DNA of 64,000 nt from Thiotrichaceae bacterium (GTDB lineage: Bacteria; Pseudomonadota; Gammaproteobacteria; SZUA-140), in the NCBI GenBank assembly GCA_002401765.2, contig NVTY02000024.1:1-64000 (forward strand). Reading direction: 5' to 3'. The notes below the pieces were generated by a model. That model was not told the DNA's origin, searched no databases, and worked only from the letters and a program-made list of their open reading frames with translations. The position numbers and the translations under genes are program-made. Shown here piece after piece: positions 1 through 7,821 of this stretch (within the stretch, counting starts at the first letter, position 1; every line of letters begins with the position of its first letter).

Positions 1-1
1 A

Positions 2-142
2 TTCGACGGTGATCTTCCTACAGAGGACTTTCACCTCATTAGTTCATGCCCATGCTGGGCGTACACAAAAAGCTACAGCGGACAGTCTAAAGCGGCACTT
101 GTTTTGCTTACGCAAAAACGTGCCTCTTTAGCCTGCCGCTGA
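2..142 (+). CDS. Partial 3' end of a cassette ORF, unknown product
   Basis: An open frame enters from the left edge and stops at the TGA at 140-142, inside the attC site. It would encode the last 46 residues of a protein with a Cys-Pro-Cys-Trp motif near the middle. The part after about position 58 is attC stem sequence, so either the cassette gene reads into its recombination site, as some cassette genes do, or the frame is fortuitous. No family is recognised and the start is outside the window. Confidence 0.3.
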   Translation, partial: FDGDLPTEDFHLISSCPCWAYTKSYSGQSKAALVLLTQKRASLACR

Positions 143-156
143 GCTTGGCGTTAGGC
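58..156 (+). other. Integron attC recombination site 1
   Basis: The right-hand core GTTAGGC at 150-156 fits the attC R' consensus GTTRRRY. It is preceded by GAGCTTGGC, which pairs with the imperfect left half around 62-82 (AAGCTACAGCGG). The central part folds on itself: AAAGCGGCAC near 90-99 pairs with GTGCCTCTTT near 120-129. The left core (GCGTACAC) is degenerate, which is common for R''. Orientation places attI and the integrase to the left of the window. Confidence 0.72.
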
Positions 157-187
157 AAAAATTAATTTGAAAGGATTTTAAATTAAT

Positions 188-292
188 ATTCCCATATTAA
201 TCGTAGCTTGTGTCATGTTATTAGCACTTATAGCCCATGTAGTAGGTGGCACAAAAGAAACTTCGACTATTTCACCGGATAAAGAAAATTAA
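188..292 (+). CDS. Small single-pass membrane peptide in cassette 2 (non-ATG start)
   Basis: This 34-codon frame starts at ATT (188-190), or gives 25 residues from the internal ATG at 215. An AAGGA-like ribosome site lies at about 171-175. The product is a hydrophobic helix (ILIVACVMLLALIAHVVGG) followed by a polar tail, KETSTISPDKEN. It is the first ORF after attC 1 and fills the stretch before the next ORF. The clean hydrophobic-then-polar pattern suggests a real small membrane protein, but the unusual start keeps confidence low. No family is recognised. Confidence 0.4.
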   Translation: MPILIVACVMLLALIAHVVGGTKETSTISPDKEN

Positions 293-319
293 AAATTAGT
301 CCTAAATTGGAAACAAGCT

Positions 320-568
320 ATGTGTGCATTTCAAATGCTAAGCATAGATTTATTTGTAGTAATGGTTGTTTTATTTATTATTTCTTTAACAGAAATCATT
401 CCTTTTGAATACGAGCTAACTATAATCTTGAGCGTCGTATTTTTTTTGTGGGGTGTTGCTTGGTTAGTTCAACTTTTGTGGTTAAAGAGCAAAAGAAAGG
501 AATATTTCCTTTTGCCACAGTGGATAATCTGGTTTGTATGTTCACCTTTACTTTATTGGGGAGCATAA
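320..568 (+). CDS. Cassette-encoded small membrane protein, unknown function
   Basis: An 82-residue protein with about three hydrophobic segments (residues 5-25, 33-53 and 67-80) split by a short basic stretch, KSKRK. The stop codon lies one base before the left core of attC 2, which is the usual tight packing of an integron cassette. A weak GGAAA ribosome site lies 8-12 bases before the ATG. The local sequence is AT-rich compared with the housekeeping genes further right, as expected for acquired cassettes. Function is unknown. Confidence 0.6.
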   Translation: MCAFQMLSIDLFVVMVVLFIISLTEIIPFEYELTIILSVVFFLWGVAWLVQLLWLKSKRKEYFLLPQWIIWFVCSPLLYWGA

Positions 569-569
569 T

Positions 570-683
570 GCCTAACAAGAAGTTCAAATCTGACTTCGTA
601 ACACGGCACTTTTTTTGCAAAAAAAACGCAAAAAAACGCAAAAAAACCGCCATGTTACTCCGCAGTTTAACTTGGCGTTAGCA
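570..683 (+). other. Integron attC recombination site 2
   Basis: The left core GCCTAAC (570-576) and right core GTTAGCA (677-683) are near-complementary. Inside them AAGAAGTT and AACTTGGC form the second arm pair, and CGTAACACGGC (598-608) pairs imperfectly with the segment at 647-665. The hairpin tip holds repeated runs of A with CGC spacers. The site closes cassette 2, which spans about 151-677. Confidence 0.8.
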
Positions 684-705
684 TAAATTAATTTAGGAGA
701 ACAAC

Positions 706-1272
706 ATGTCTATCTACATAGCCGCTAGAGACTTGGATGGTATGGTACCGATAGGAACACATCAATTCATCATTATTGATGGCTTATCAAATCCTTATGA
801 AAGTGGAAGGCTAGAAAATAAAATTATAAGCCCGAAGAATCTAGGTAATGGGAAGTTAGGGTATGTTATAGGAGCACATAATCGAGGAAATCTAGAAGCT
901 ATTTTTTTTGAAAAAAGTGATTATGAAGCAACACTGGAATACTTCGATAGAAAAAGAGTGAGCTTCTTTAAGTCTGATTTTGATACGGAAGTAATAAAAG
1001 TTAAATTTCCTAATGCCGATAAAAAAGTTGCAACTTCAATAATTATAAGAATAGTTAATGCTTATTCAGTTAATCAATCTATGGACAAAATAGCTTACCC
1101 ACCTCTTGGTTTTGGTTTTAACAGTAATAGCTGGGCACAAACAGTCATAGAATTGGCAGGTGGAGTAGTACAAAGCGATTTAAAAGGGGTTGATATTTCA
1201 AATAAAAAAAGAATACCAAGAACGTACTTTATGTCTGTTTGTCCAGAAAAACCACGACCAAAAATAAATTAG
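706..1272 (+). CDS. Cassette-encoded hypothetical protein (188 aa)
   Basis: This is the first gene of cassette 3. It starts 22 bases after attC 2, with a good TTAGGAG ribosome site at about 692-698. The protein has no signal peptide or membrane segment. It has a GTHQFIIIDG stretch near residues 17-26 and an N-S-N-S-W-A motif at residues 139-144 followed by a hydrophobic helix ending in AGG. The C-terminus is basic and Pro-rich. I do not recognise the family. AT-rich codon use unlike the neighbouring housekeeping genes supports acquisition. Confidence 0.65.
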   Translation: MSIYIAARDLDGMVPIGTHQFIIIDGLSNPYESGRLENKIISPKNLGNGKLGYVIGAHNRGNLEAIFFEKSDYEATLEYFDRKRVSFFKSDFDTEVIKVKFPNADKKVATSIIIRIVNAYSVNQSMDKIAYPPLGFGFNSNSWAQTVIELAGGVVQSDLKGVDISNKKRIPRTYFMSVCPEKPRPKIN

Positions 1273-1280
1273 ATAATATT

Positions 1281-1595
1281 ATGAATTATAAATCCAGTTT
1301 AATATACGCATGGAGTACGTATGTTTCGATTATTCTAATAACTTTCTCGGTTGATTATTATGTACGAGTTTCAGGTGGAGATTTTTATTACTCTGGTCTC
1401 AATGAATATTTTTGGATTGCTGCTATAGTATTGGCTATATCAACTAGTGGATATTTCATATTGTATTCAATGAAATATATAAATAAACGGGTCTACAAAT
1501 TTTTTCATCTGGTGACTAACATTGTTTTGGGTTTTATATTTTATGCTGTTTTTTCTTATTTATATGTAGTCGGCTTTGGAATTGATTCGGTCTAA
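1281..1595 (+). CDS. Cassette-encoded membrane protein, unknown function (104 aa)
   Basis: The ATG at 1281 lies 8 bases after the upstream stop, so the two genes probably share cassette 3. A longer frame begins at 1239 inside the upstream gene, but its extra residues are basic and overlap coding sequence, so 1281 is preferred. About three membrane segments can be seen (near residues 9-27, 42-62 and 75-98). The stop is followed within a few bases by the interrupted attC left core at 1599. No family is recognised. Confidence 0.55.
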   Translation: MNYKSSLIYAWSTYVSIILITFSVDYYVRVSGGDFYYSGLNEYFWIAAIVLAISTSGYFILYSMKYINKRVYKFFHLVTNIVLGFIFYAVFSYLYVVGFGIDSV

Positions 1596-1598
1596 AAT

Positions 1599-1604
1599 GC
1601 TAAT
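1599..1604 (+). other. Remnant attC left core at the intron junction
   Basis: The bases GCTAAT at 1599-1604, directly after the last cassette gene, match the first part of an R'' core (compare GCTAAC). The 3' end of the group II intron begins at this point on the minus strand, so the core appears to be cut by the intron. The rest of the attC site is absent from the window. Confidence 0.45.
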
Positions 1605-2550
1605 CGGGTAACCGGGGGTATCTAACCCCCAGTCCCCACAACACCCTGCATGCGGCTCCGCACAGGGCGTTTCATTTAGCGTGGTGAAGCGAAATCCATC
1701 CATCACGTAACGCGTATAGCCCCTGAGATTTTAAGTAGACGTTTGATAATGCCTGCTGTATCCCTAGGGTTTTCACACTACGCCATGGGCCTTTGCTAGT
1801 AATGCCACACGCAACGGCTGACCTGACGTGGACGCCGAGTCTCATCAAACTTCTTACTTTGGTGCGGGGTCGTCGCCACTGTCGCCAGTAGGCCATGCGA
1901 ACTCTGCGTCGTATCCAGTGATCCAGATCAACACAGCGCTGATAACCACTAGCGATACCAAAGTAATTTATCCAGCCTCGTAAATATTGGCTGATTTTGA
2001 AGAGTTGATAGGTCATCGACACGCCCCAGTTACGGTTGGTTAATCGCCGTACTTGTTGCTTAAATTTCTGCAACGTTTTCGGGTGCCAGTGAATGCGTCC
2101 GCCCTGGAAGGTGAATCCCAAAAACTTGCATTCATTGGTTTTAACCACCAGCTTCAAGGTTCTCCAGGTATCTGCTAATACTTCGTAGCACTCGTTGACC
2201 TGCACGCTGGCTCTTTATCACAATGGTAAAGTCGTCAGCATAGCGGGAAAACCGGTGGCCACGTTTCTCTAGTTCTTTGTCCAGTGGATCGAGCATGATG
2301 TTCGCCAGTAGCGGCGAGAGTGGCCCGCCTTGAGGAACACCTTCTCGGCTTTCATTATAAAGCTGGTTATCGATAACCCCAGCTCGGAGATAAAGCTTAA
2401 TCAATTTTAGAAGACGTTTATCCTTAACCTTGCGGCCAAGGTGCGTCATCAGTAGATCATGATTAACCCGGTCAAAGAACTTTGACAGATCGACATCCAC
2501 CGCAAAGCGGCGTCCTTCCCTGATGATGTCTTGTACTTGTTTCACCGCCT
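1603..2550 (-). mobile_element. 5'-truncated group II intron, probably IIC-attC type
   Basis: The minus strand carries, in order, part of a group II intron reverse transcriptase, a domain V-like hairpin (complement of about 1642-1667) and a domain VI-like hairpin (about 1608-1636, with a five-base G:C stem and internal A), ending in AT as group II introns do. The ribozyme 5' half and the N-terminus of the enzyme are missing. The 3' end lies in the attC core of the last cassette, antisense to the cassette genes, which is the known habit of IIC-attC introns. The class is inferred from the insertion site and not from a phylogeny. Confidence 0.75.
1672..2547 (-). pseudogene. ltrA: Group II intron reverse transcriptase/maturase, truncated and frameshifted
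   Basis: The first part (2545-2141) has the reverse transcriptase core: FAVDVDLSKFFDRVNHD, the GVPQGGPLSPLLANIMLD block and the catalytic RYADDF box near 2229-2245. The second part (2205-1672) is in another frame and has the maturase/thumb features KFLGFTF, NWGVSM, LRGWINYFGI and the C-terminal RDGWISLH. Where they join, about eight residues usually found between LVV and KTNE are missing, so a small deletion with frameshift near 2145-2165 is likely. The N-terminal third is also gone, so the enzyme cannot be functional. Confidence 0.85.
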
Positions 2551-2559
2551 AGTTGAAGC

Positions 2560-2838
2560 GACTGATCGCCCGTCACCATGATCACCGCCACGGCAGGATG
2601 CTCTGCGTGAATGCTTTTGAGCAATTCAAGCCCACTGACATCCGGAAGATTGTCATCGAGACAGATAATATTGGGATTTAATTTCTCAATGTCATGCAAC
2701 AGGGTTTGTTCGTCGCCATACTCACCGACTACTTCAAAACCTTCATTGATTAAAGAGACTCCGCAATACAGAGCGTATCGCTACGGAATCATCCACTATT
2801 ATTATCTTTGCATCGGCGGTTTTTTTATTGTGACTGAC
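2560..2838 (-). pseudogene. Response regulator receiver domain, truncated and frameshifted
   Basis: Read from about 2838 leftward, the frame gives KIIIVDDSVAIRSVLRSL, the acidic pocket and start of a receiver domain. After a frameshift near 2750-2765 it continues as NEGFEVVGEYGDEQTLL, then NIICLDDNLPDVSGLELL with the phospho-acceptor Asp, and VAVIMVTGDQS. The gene ends abruptly at the intron boundary near 2550-2560, before the last helices and any output domain. No clean start codon is visible near 2838. It is a dead fragment created by rearrangement next to the integron end. Confidence 0.75.
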
Positions 2839-2991
2839 TAATCCTCAACGCTGGGATTGATGAGACTCATCGTGATTAACTAGGCTGCCTTATCCTGGCA
2901 TTCATAAAGCCCTTCACGTAGCCTGCTTATCGCTTACTTCTGTAACAGAAGTAACGTGACGCTTGGATTGACCAGTAGCTTCAATGATTAA

Positions 2992-4203
2992 CTACAACCG
3001 CCCTCGCGCATCGAGCATTGAAAAACCGATCAAGCCCGGTTCCATTTCTTTGGTTAGCGCGATGACCTTAAATAGCTCGCCCATCTCGTGCGGCATGGTG
3101 AGCGTCTTCACCGCCTGCGCCTGCATCACCTGCTGTTCGTGTGTCGATGTTTCAGCATTGCTGGCCAACAGCTCCATCAGGCCGGCGCCTAATAAAAAGT
3201 GCCCTTGCGAGGCGTAACCAGCGACATCCATTCCGGCCTCGACCGCGCACTCGGCCAGCGAGGTAAAATCCACGTGCGCGGTGACATCCTGCAACCCTGG
3301 CAGGATCAGCGGATCACTATGCGCCTGGTGACGATAGTGGCACATCACGGTACCCTCTTTACGCTCTGGTATATAATATTCATGGCGCGGAAAACCGTAG
3401 TCGATTAACAATACCAATCCTTGTTCAAGGATTGCCGCGACACTGCGCAGCCAATCGGTTGCGGCAAGGTTGATCTCTGACACATACTCGCCACCAAACT
3501 CATCAACCCCACATTCATTCATAATATGCGCAGCGGCCGCGCCAAGGCGCGACTCACTCAACTCGCCATCACACCATGTAAGGCGCTCACCATCCCAGCC
3601 AACATAACGCTCGGTCAGTTTTTCTGGGTCAAAACGTATCAGGTGTACCGGCATTGCATCAAGTAATTCATTCGCCAACACCACCCCTTTAAAACCTGCG
3701 TCCGGCAAGGCATCCAACCATATGATGCGCGTCATCAAATGCGGTAATTCTTGCTGTAGATGTGTGCATTGGCGTTCACGCAGGTCTGCGCTAAGGTCCA
3801 GGATAAAATAATGTTCGGGCAGGCAGTTCAATTTTTCCAGTTCGCGCAACACCTCACCGGCCATCGCCCCGGAACCGGCGCCCACTTCAAGCACGTCACC
3901 ACCAATATCATTTAGCACCTGCTGACACTGACGTGCGATGCATTGTGAAAATAGCGGTGAAATCTCAGGTGCGGTTATAAAATCCCCTGCGGCACCAATT
4001 TTATGTGCACCGGCGCTGTAATAGCCTAAACCGGGCGCATGCAGAATCAGCTCCATGTAGCGAATAAAGGGAATTTTGCCATCTTGCAGCTCAATTTCAT
4101 CGATGATCAGCTCTGCCAGCTGTGCACTATGGGCCATGGCCTGCTCATCTAGCGTATCGAGTTTTAATTTTCCTGTCTCAGAATTTGGCCTGTTTCGATT
4201 CAC
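2992..4203 (-). CDS. MidA-family SAM-dependent methyltransferase
   Basis: A 403-residue class I methyltransferase of the COG1565/MidA family. Its eukaryotic homologue NDUFAF7 methylates an arginine of a complex I subunit; the bacterial substrate is not established. The sequence shows GDFITAPEISPLF at residues 73-85 and the SAM-binding loop VLEVGAGSGAM at 104-114, both hallmarks of the family, plus a later LLIDYGFPRHEYY segment. It is divergent from folM, as in many gammaproteobacteria. Its stop lies just right of the rearranged integron end, so the accessory island stops here. The start at 4203 is followed by a polar stretch; the internal Met at residue 23 is a possible alternative. Confidence 0.87.
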   Translation of the reverse strand: MNRNRPNSETGKLKLDTLDEQAMAHSAQLAELIIDEIELQDGKIPFIRYMELILHAPGLGYYSAGAHKIGAAGDFITAPEISPLFSQCIARQCQQVLNDIGGDVLEVGAGSGAMAGEVLRELEKLNCLPEHYFILDLSADLRERQCTHLQQELPHLMTRIIWLDALPDAGFKGVVLANELLDAMPVHLIRFDPEKLTERYVGWDGERLTWCDGELSESRLGAAAAHIMNECGVDEFGGEYVSEINLAATDWLRSVAAILEQGLVLLIDYGFPRHEYYIPERKEGTVMCHYRHQAHSDPLILPGLQDVTAHVDFTSLAECAVEAGMDVAGYASQGHFLLGAGLMELLASNAETSTHEQQVMQAQAVKTLTMPHEMGELFKVIALTKEMEPGLIGFSMLDARGRL

Positions 4204-4300
4204 TTTGCTTTATACTCGTTAATGGTCACGATGCTGGCAGATCAGGTAAAGGATCCGCCCTATGCTCACCATTTTAACAGAGTTATAAACAGGGGATGCA

Positions 4301-5056
4301 GTGAACGATTATCAAGATCAACTTTCCGGTAAAGTGGCGCTGATCACCGGCGCGGCACGACGTGTTGGCGCGGCCATGGCACGCGCGCTACATGGTGAAG
4401 GGATGAACCTCGCACTGCACTACCACACCTCCCATAAAGAAGCGCGCGCCCTACAAAGCGAACTGAATGAGGTGCGTGAACATTCGGTGGTGTTGATTCA
4501 AGCGGATCTGCTGCAGACCACTAAACTAGCGGCGGTGGTTAAAGAAGCGACCGCTCACTGGAAGCGGCTCGACGTATTGATCAACAACGCCTCGACCTTC
4601 TACCCCACGCCACTCGGTACAGTCAATGAAGCGCAATGGGACAACCTAATGGGCACCAATCTGAAGGCGCCATTTTTTCTCTCACAGGCCGCAGCTCGTC
4701 ACCTCAAACAACAACGCGGCTGTATCATCAATATCGTTGATATCCACGGTGAGCGTCCGCTCAAGCAACACCCGGTCTACTGCACCGCCAAAGCAGGACT
4801 AATCATGCTGTCAAAGACATTGGCACGCGAACTAGGGCCAGAGATTCGAGTCAATTCAATTGCCCCAGGGGCGATCATGTGGCCAGAAAACGGCATAGAT
4901 GATGTCACCAAAAAACGCATCCTTTCACGCACTACCCTGAAACGGCAAGGTTCGCCAGACGATATTGCGCGTGCGGCACTGTTTTTGATTCGCGATGCGG
5001 GTTATGTCAGCGGGCAGACCATCGCAGTGGATGGTGGGCGTTCGCTCAGCGATTAA
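4301..5056 (+). CDS. folM: Pteridine reductase / dihydromonapterin reductase (FolM-like SDR)
   Basis: A 251-residue short-chain dehydrogenase that uses NADPH to reduce pterins. The nucleotide motif TGAARRVG at residues 16-23 has the double Arg typical of pteridine reductases rather than ordinary SDRs. NNAS lies near residue 97, and the catalytic pair is Tyr and Lys in VYCTAKAGL near 158-162. The start is GTG at 4301 with AGGGG seven bases upstream. It is convergent with folK and next to folB, so the three form a pterin/folate cluster. The end (GYVSGQTIAVDGGRS) is the usual SDR C-terminus. Confidence 0.88.
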   Translation: MNDYQDQLSGKVALITGAARRVGAAMARALHGEGMNLALHYHTSHKEARALQSELNEVREHSVVLIQADLLQTTKLAAVVKEATAHWKRLDVLINNASTFYPTPLGTVNEAQWDNLMGTNLKAPFFLSQAAARHLKQQRGCIINIVDIHGERPLKQHPVYCTAKAGLIMLSKTLARELGPEIRVNSIAPGAIMWPENGIDDVTKKRILSRTTLKRQGSPDDIARAALFLIRDAGYVSGQTIAVDGGRSLSD

Positions 5057-5060
5057 CGCA

Positions 5061-5567
5061 TTACCACTCAAATTCAACGGTAGTTAATGGCTGCTGCGTC
5101 TGATCAAATTGCAGCCACATAATGCTTAGGCTTTTATCTCGCAGCGGATGCACGAGGTCACCGGATAGCTCCGCCAGTGGGCGCAGTACAAAGGCATTTT
5201 TCTCGATCTCATCGCGCGGCAGTTGCAGCCGACCCTGCTGTAATACCACGTCATCATATAACAACAGATCAATATCAAGTGTACGCGGCCCAAAACTCGA
5301 CAGGGTTCGGTCACGATGGTGCACATCTTCAATCTGGCGTAGCGTTACACCCAGCGCTTCAATACCTAGCTCTGTTTCAAAACGCACCACGAGGTTATAA
5401 AAAGGGTCTCCATTAAAACCGACCGCCGCACTTTCATAAACGGTCGACATCACAACGTTTTTAAAACGCTCACGCAATGCATTCACACCGCAACGAATGT
5501 TATGTTCTCGCTCAACATTGCTACCTACGCCCACATGAACCAGGTGTTTAAAACTAACCGGGGACAT
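5061..5567 (-). CDS. folK: 6-hydroxymethyl-7,8-dihydropterin pyrophosphokinase
   Basis: FolK transfers pyrophosphate from ATP to hydroxymethyl-dihydropterin in folate synthesis. The signature GPRTLDIDLLLYD is present near residue 95-107, along with the N-terminal VGSN and the HHRDRTLSSFG loop. The start chosen is the ATG at 5567, one base after the folB stop and behind an AAAAGGG ribosome site. A frame extended to 5585 would overlap folB and adds no conserved residues. The length of 168 residues is normal. Genes folB and folK form a tight operon on the minus strand. Confidence 0.9.
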   Translation of the reverse strand: MSPVSFKHLVHVGVGSNVEREHNIRCGVNALRERFKNVVMSTVYESAAVGFNGDPFYNLVVRFETELGIEALGVTLRQIEDVHHRDRTLSSFGPRTLDIDLLLYDDVVLQQGRLQLPRDEIEKNAFVLRPLAELSGDLVHPLRDKSLSIMWLQFDQTQQPLTTVEFEW

Positions 5568-5568
5568 G

Positions 5569-5925
5569 TTAGCCCTTTTCCCCACGTTCGATGATCACAC
5601 CGACACCACTGGCACCACGGATTGCACCAACCTTATCTAGCCTGACACGTACCCAACTAACATTAAACTCTTCAAGAATGATCGCCGCGACCTGTTCTGC
5701 CAGCGTCTCGACCAGCTGAAAGCTGCTCTCTTCCACAAAACTGATAATTCGCTTGGAGAGCGTTTTATAGTCGAGCGTATCTTCAATCGTATCACTGGCG
5801 GCAGCCTTGCGAATATCGGTTGCCATGTCGAGATCAAAGCTAATGGTCTGTTTGATTTCACGCTCCCAATCAAAGATACCGATGATGGTTTCGATCTTGA
5901 GGTCACGCAGGTAGATTATATCCAT
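5569..5925 (-). CDS. folB: Dihydroneopterin aldolase
   Basis: A 118-residue FolB, which converts dihydroneopterin to hydroxymethyl-dihydropterin and glycolaldehyde. The family start MDIIYLRDLKIETIIGIFDWER is present, as is ETLAEQVAAIILEEF near residues 78-92 and the catalytic Lys in VRLDKVGAIRGA near 99. It is upstream of folK with only a base or so between them, so the product of FolB is passed to the next enzyme encoded in the operon. It is divergent from plsY; the roughly 100-base gap should hold both promoters. Confidence 0.92.
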   Translation of the reverse strand: MDIIYLRDLKIETIIGIFDWEREIKQTISFDLDMATDIRKAAASDTIEDTLDYKTLSKRIISFVEESSFQLVETLAEQVAAIILEEFNVSWVRVRLDKVGAIRGASGVGVIIERGEKG

Positions 5926-6028
5926 AAGAAAGTCAGTATTTATAGGTGAATTAAGTCAATCTGAGGTGGTATCATACTCGCTCTTTCAGCAAGCAATTCA
6001 GTTTAGCAGTATATAAACTCATGCCACA

Positions 6029-6655
6029 ATGATCACTGCCATAATTACCATCTTCATCGCCTACCTAATCGGTTCGCTTTCCACCGCGATCATTGCCTGC
6101 AAACTCTCCGGCCTACCAGATCCGCGCGGGCAAGGCTCTGGAAACCCCGGCGCGACCAATGTGCTGCGCTTTGGCGGTAAAAAAATCGCCGTGATTGTCC
6201 TGCTAGGCGATCTGATAAAAGGGCTGCTACCAGTGCTCGTCGTGAGCCTGATGGACGCGTCGCCGCTAGTGATCGCGCTCACCAGTGCGGCCGCATTCCT
6301 TGGGCACCTTTACCCCCTGTTTTTCGGCTTCAAGGGCGGCAAGGGAGTCGCGACGGCTCTCGGCGTGATCCTGGCGATCTCATGGCTGGCAGGACTGACC
6401 GTTCTCGGTGTATGGCTGCTGGTCGCGTTTGCACTGCGTTATTCATCACTCGCCGCACTTAGCGCCTCTGTTGCAGCGCCGCTAATCGTGTGGTTTTATC
6501 GCCCCGACATCGAATTGCTGTTGATGATGATCGGCATGAGCATTCTATTGGTCTTTCGTCACCGCTCTAATATACGGAACCTGCGGCAAGGTAAAGAAAG
6601 CAAGATTGGGCGCAAAAAAAAACCGCACAATACAACCAAATCAAAAGAGACTTAA
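6029..6655 (+). CDS. plsY: Acyl-phosphate:glycerol-3-phosphate acyltransferase
   Basis: An integral inner-membrane acyltransferase that makes lysophosphatidic acid from acyl-phosphate, the first step of phospholipid synthesis. GQGSGNPGATNVLR at residues 34-47 and GFKGGKGVAT near 100-109 are the active-site loops of PlsY. About five to six membrane segments alternate with these loops. The C-terminus is a basic tail (RKKKPHNTTKSKET). The gene is convergent with tsaD, nine bases apart, a pair that is adjacent in many proteobacteria. The length of 208 residues is typical. Confidence 0.93.
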   Translation: MITAIITIFIAYLIGSLSTAIIACKLSGLPDPRGQGSGNPGATNVLRFGGKKIAVIVLLGDLIKGLLPVLVVSLMDASPLVIALTSAAAFLGHLYPLFFGFKGGKGVATALGVILAISWLAGLTVLGVWLLVAFALRYSSLAALSASVAAPLIVWFYRPDIELLLMMIGMSILLVFRHRSNIRNLRQGKESKIGRKKKPHNTTKSKET

Positions 6656-6663
6656 CGGCCTCT

Positions 6664-7680
6664 CTATAACGACGTCAACGTATCGATTGGCCAGCGCGCA
6701 CGCACCTCAAATCTCGGCGGTTCCAACTCGCCCGCCTGCAACCTCAAATAACCCGCATAGGCGATCATCGCGCCGTTATCGGTACAGAACTTCAAGCGCG
6801 GATAAGCGACCCTGGCGCGCGCCTTCAAGACCAGTGTATTCAAGCGTTCACGCAGTGCGCTATTGGCACTCACACCACCCGCCACCACCAACTGCTTGAT
6901 GCCCGTCTCGCGGATGGCACGCTGACATTTGATTGCCAATGTTTCAACCGCTGCGGTCTGAAAGGCCAGTGCGATATCGGCTTTAGTCTGCTCGTTCATC
7001 TCATTGGCATGCAGGGTGTTCATTGCGAACGTTTTTAGGCCACTAAAGCTAAAGTCTAAACCTGGGCGATCGGTCATCGGGCGTGGGAATTTGAAGCGAG
7101 TTGAATCCCCTTTTTTAGCGGTCTGCTCCAATATCGGCCCTCCAGGATAACCCAGCCCCAGCAGCTTTGCAGTCTTATCAAACGCCTCCCCCACCGCATC
7201 ATCGAGTGACTCACCGATGATTTTGTATTGCCCGATACCTTCCACCGCGATCAGCATCGTATGACCACCTGAAACCAGCAGTGCGATGAATGGGAACGAC
7301 GGCGGGTTCTCTTCCAGCATCGGCGCCAAAAGATGCCCTTCGAGGTGATGCACCCCCACGGCCGGGATCTGCCAGCCCCATGCCAGACTGCGCCCTACGG
7401 CAGCGCCCACCAACAGCGCACCAACCAGCCCCGGCCCTGCAGTATAGGCAATGCCGCCGATCTGCTCTCGCGTGGTGTCGGCCTGCTGCATCGCCTCACG
7501 AATCAGCGGCAATAGCTTGCGCACATGGTCACGCGAGGCCAGCTCTGGCACCACCCCACCATATTCAGCATGCATCGCCACCTGACTATAAAGCACATCG
7601 GACAGCAGCCCAAGCTTGGCGTCATAGATCGCCACACCGGTCTCATCGCAGGAGGTCTCAATTCCAAGCACTCTCATCAA
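6664..7680 (-). CDS. tsaD: tRNA N6-adenosine threonylcarbamoyltransferase
   Basis: TsaD (formerly Gcp/YgjD) places threonylcarbamoyl on A37 of tRNAs that read ANN codons, working with TsaB, TsaC and TsaE. The N-terminus [17 protein letters not shown] is diagnostic. The metal-binding HHLEGHL motif lies near residues 109-115 and the ASKH-fold ATP loop LVSGGHT near 135. The second Met (7677) may be the true start. It is convergent with plsY and divergent from the ABC transporter. In related genomes it sits directly beside rpsU-dnaG-rpoD; here about 20 kb separates them, which fits insertion of the exporter and moa regions. Confidence 0.95.
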   Translation of the reverse strand: MMRVLGIETSCDETGVAIYDAKLGLLSDVLYSQVAMHAEYGGVVPELASRDHVRKLLPLIREAMQQADTTREQIGGIAYTAGPGLVGALLVGAAVGRSLAWGWQIPAVGVHHLEGHLLAPMLEENPPSFPFIALLVSGGHTMLIAVEGIGQYKIIGESLDDAVGEAFDKTAKLLGLGYPGGPILEQTAKKGDSTRFKFPRPMTDRPGLDFSFSGLKTFAMNTLHANEMNEQTKADIALAFQTAAVETLAIKCQRAIRETGIKQLVVAGGVSANSALRERLNTLVLKARARVAYPRLKFCTDNGAMIAYAGYLRLQAGELEPPRFEVRARWPIDTLTSL

Positions 7681-7821
7681 GCCACCACTCTTTCATTCAC
7701 TTTCAACATAGCACACCATTATAACCAAGCAATCCTTCAACCGCTTTATGATTTGCCGAAAAGAGGGATATACTATACGTTCTACACCAATTCACTGACT
7801 AAATGACTAATATAGATAACA

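Noticed and set aside
598-660. CRISPR-like repeats (repeated CGCAAAAAAA units)
   Set aside because: The units are short, uninterrupted by spacers, and form the tip of the attC hairpin.
7290-7724. Long plus-strand frame within tsaD
   Set aside because: Antisense shadow of tsaD with a biased Pro/Ala/His-rich product.
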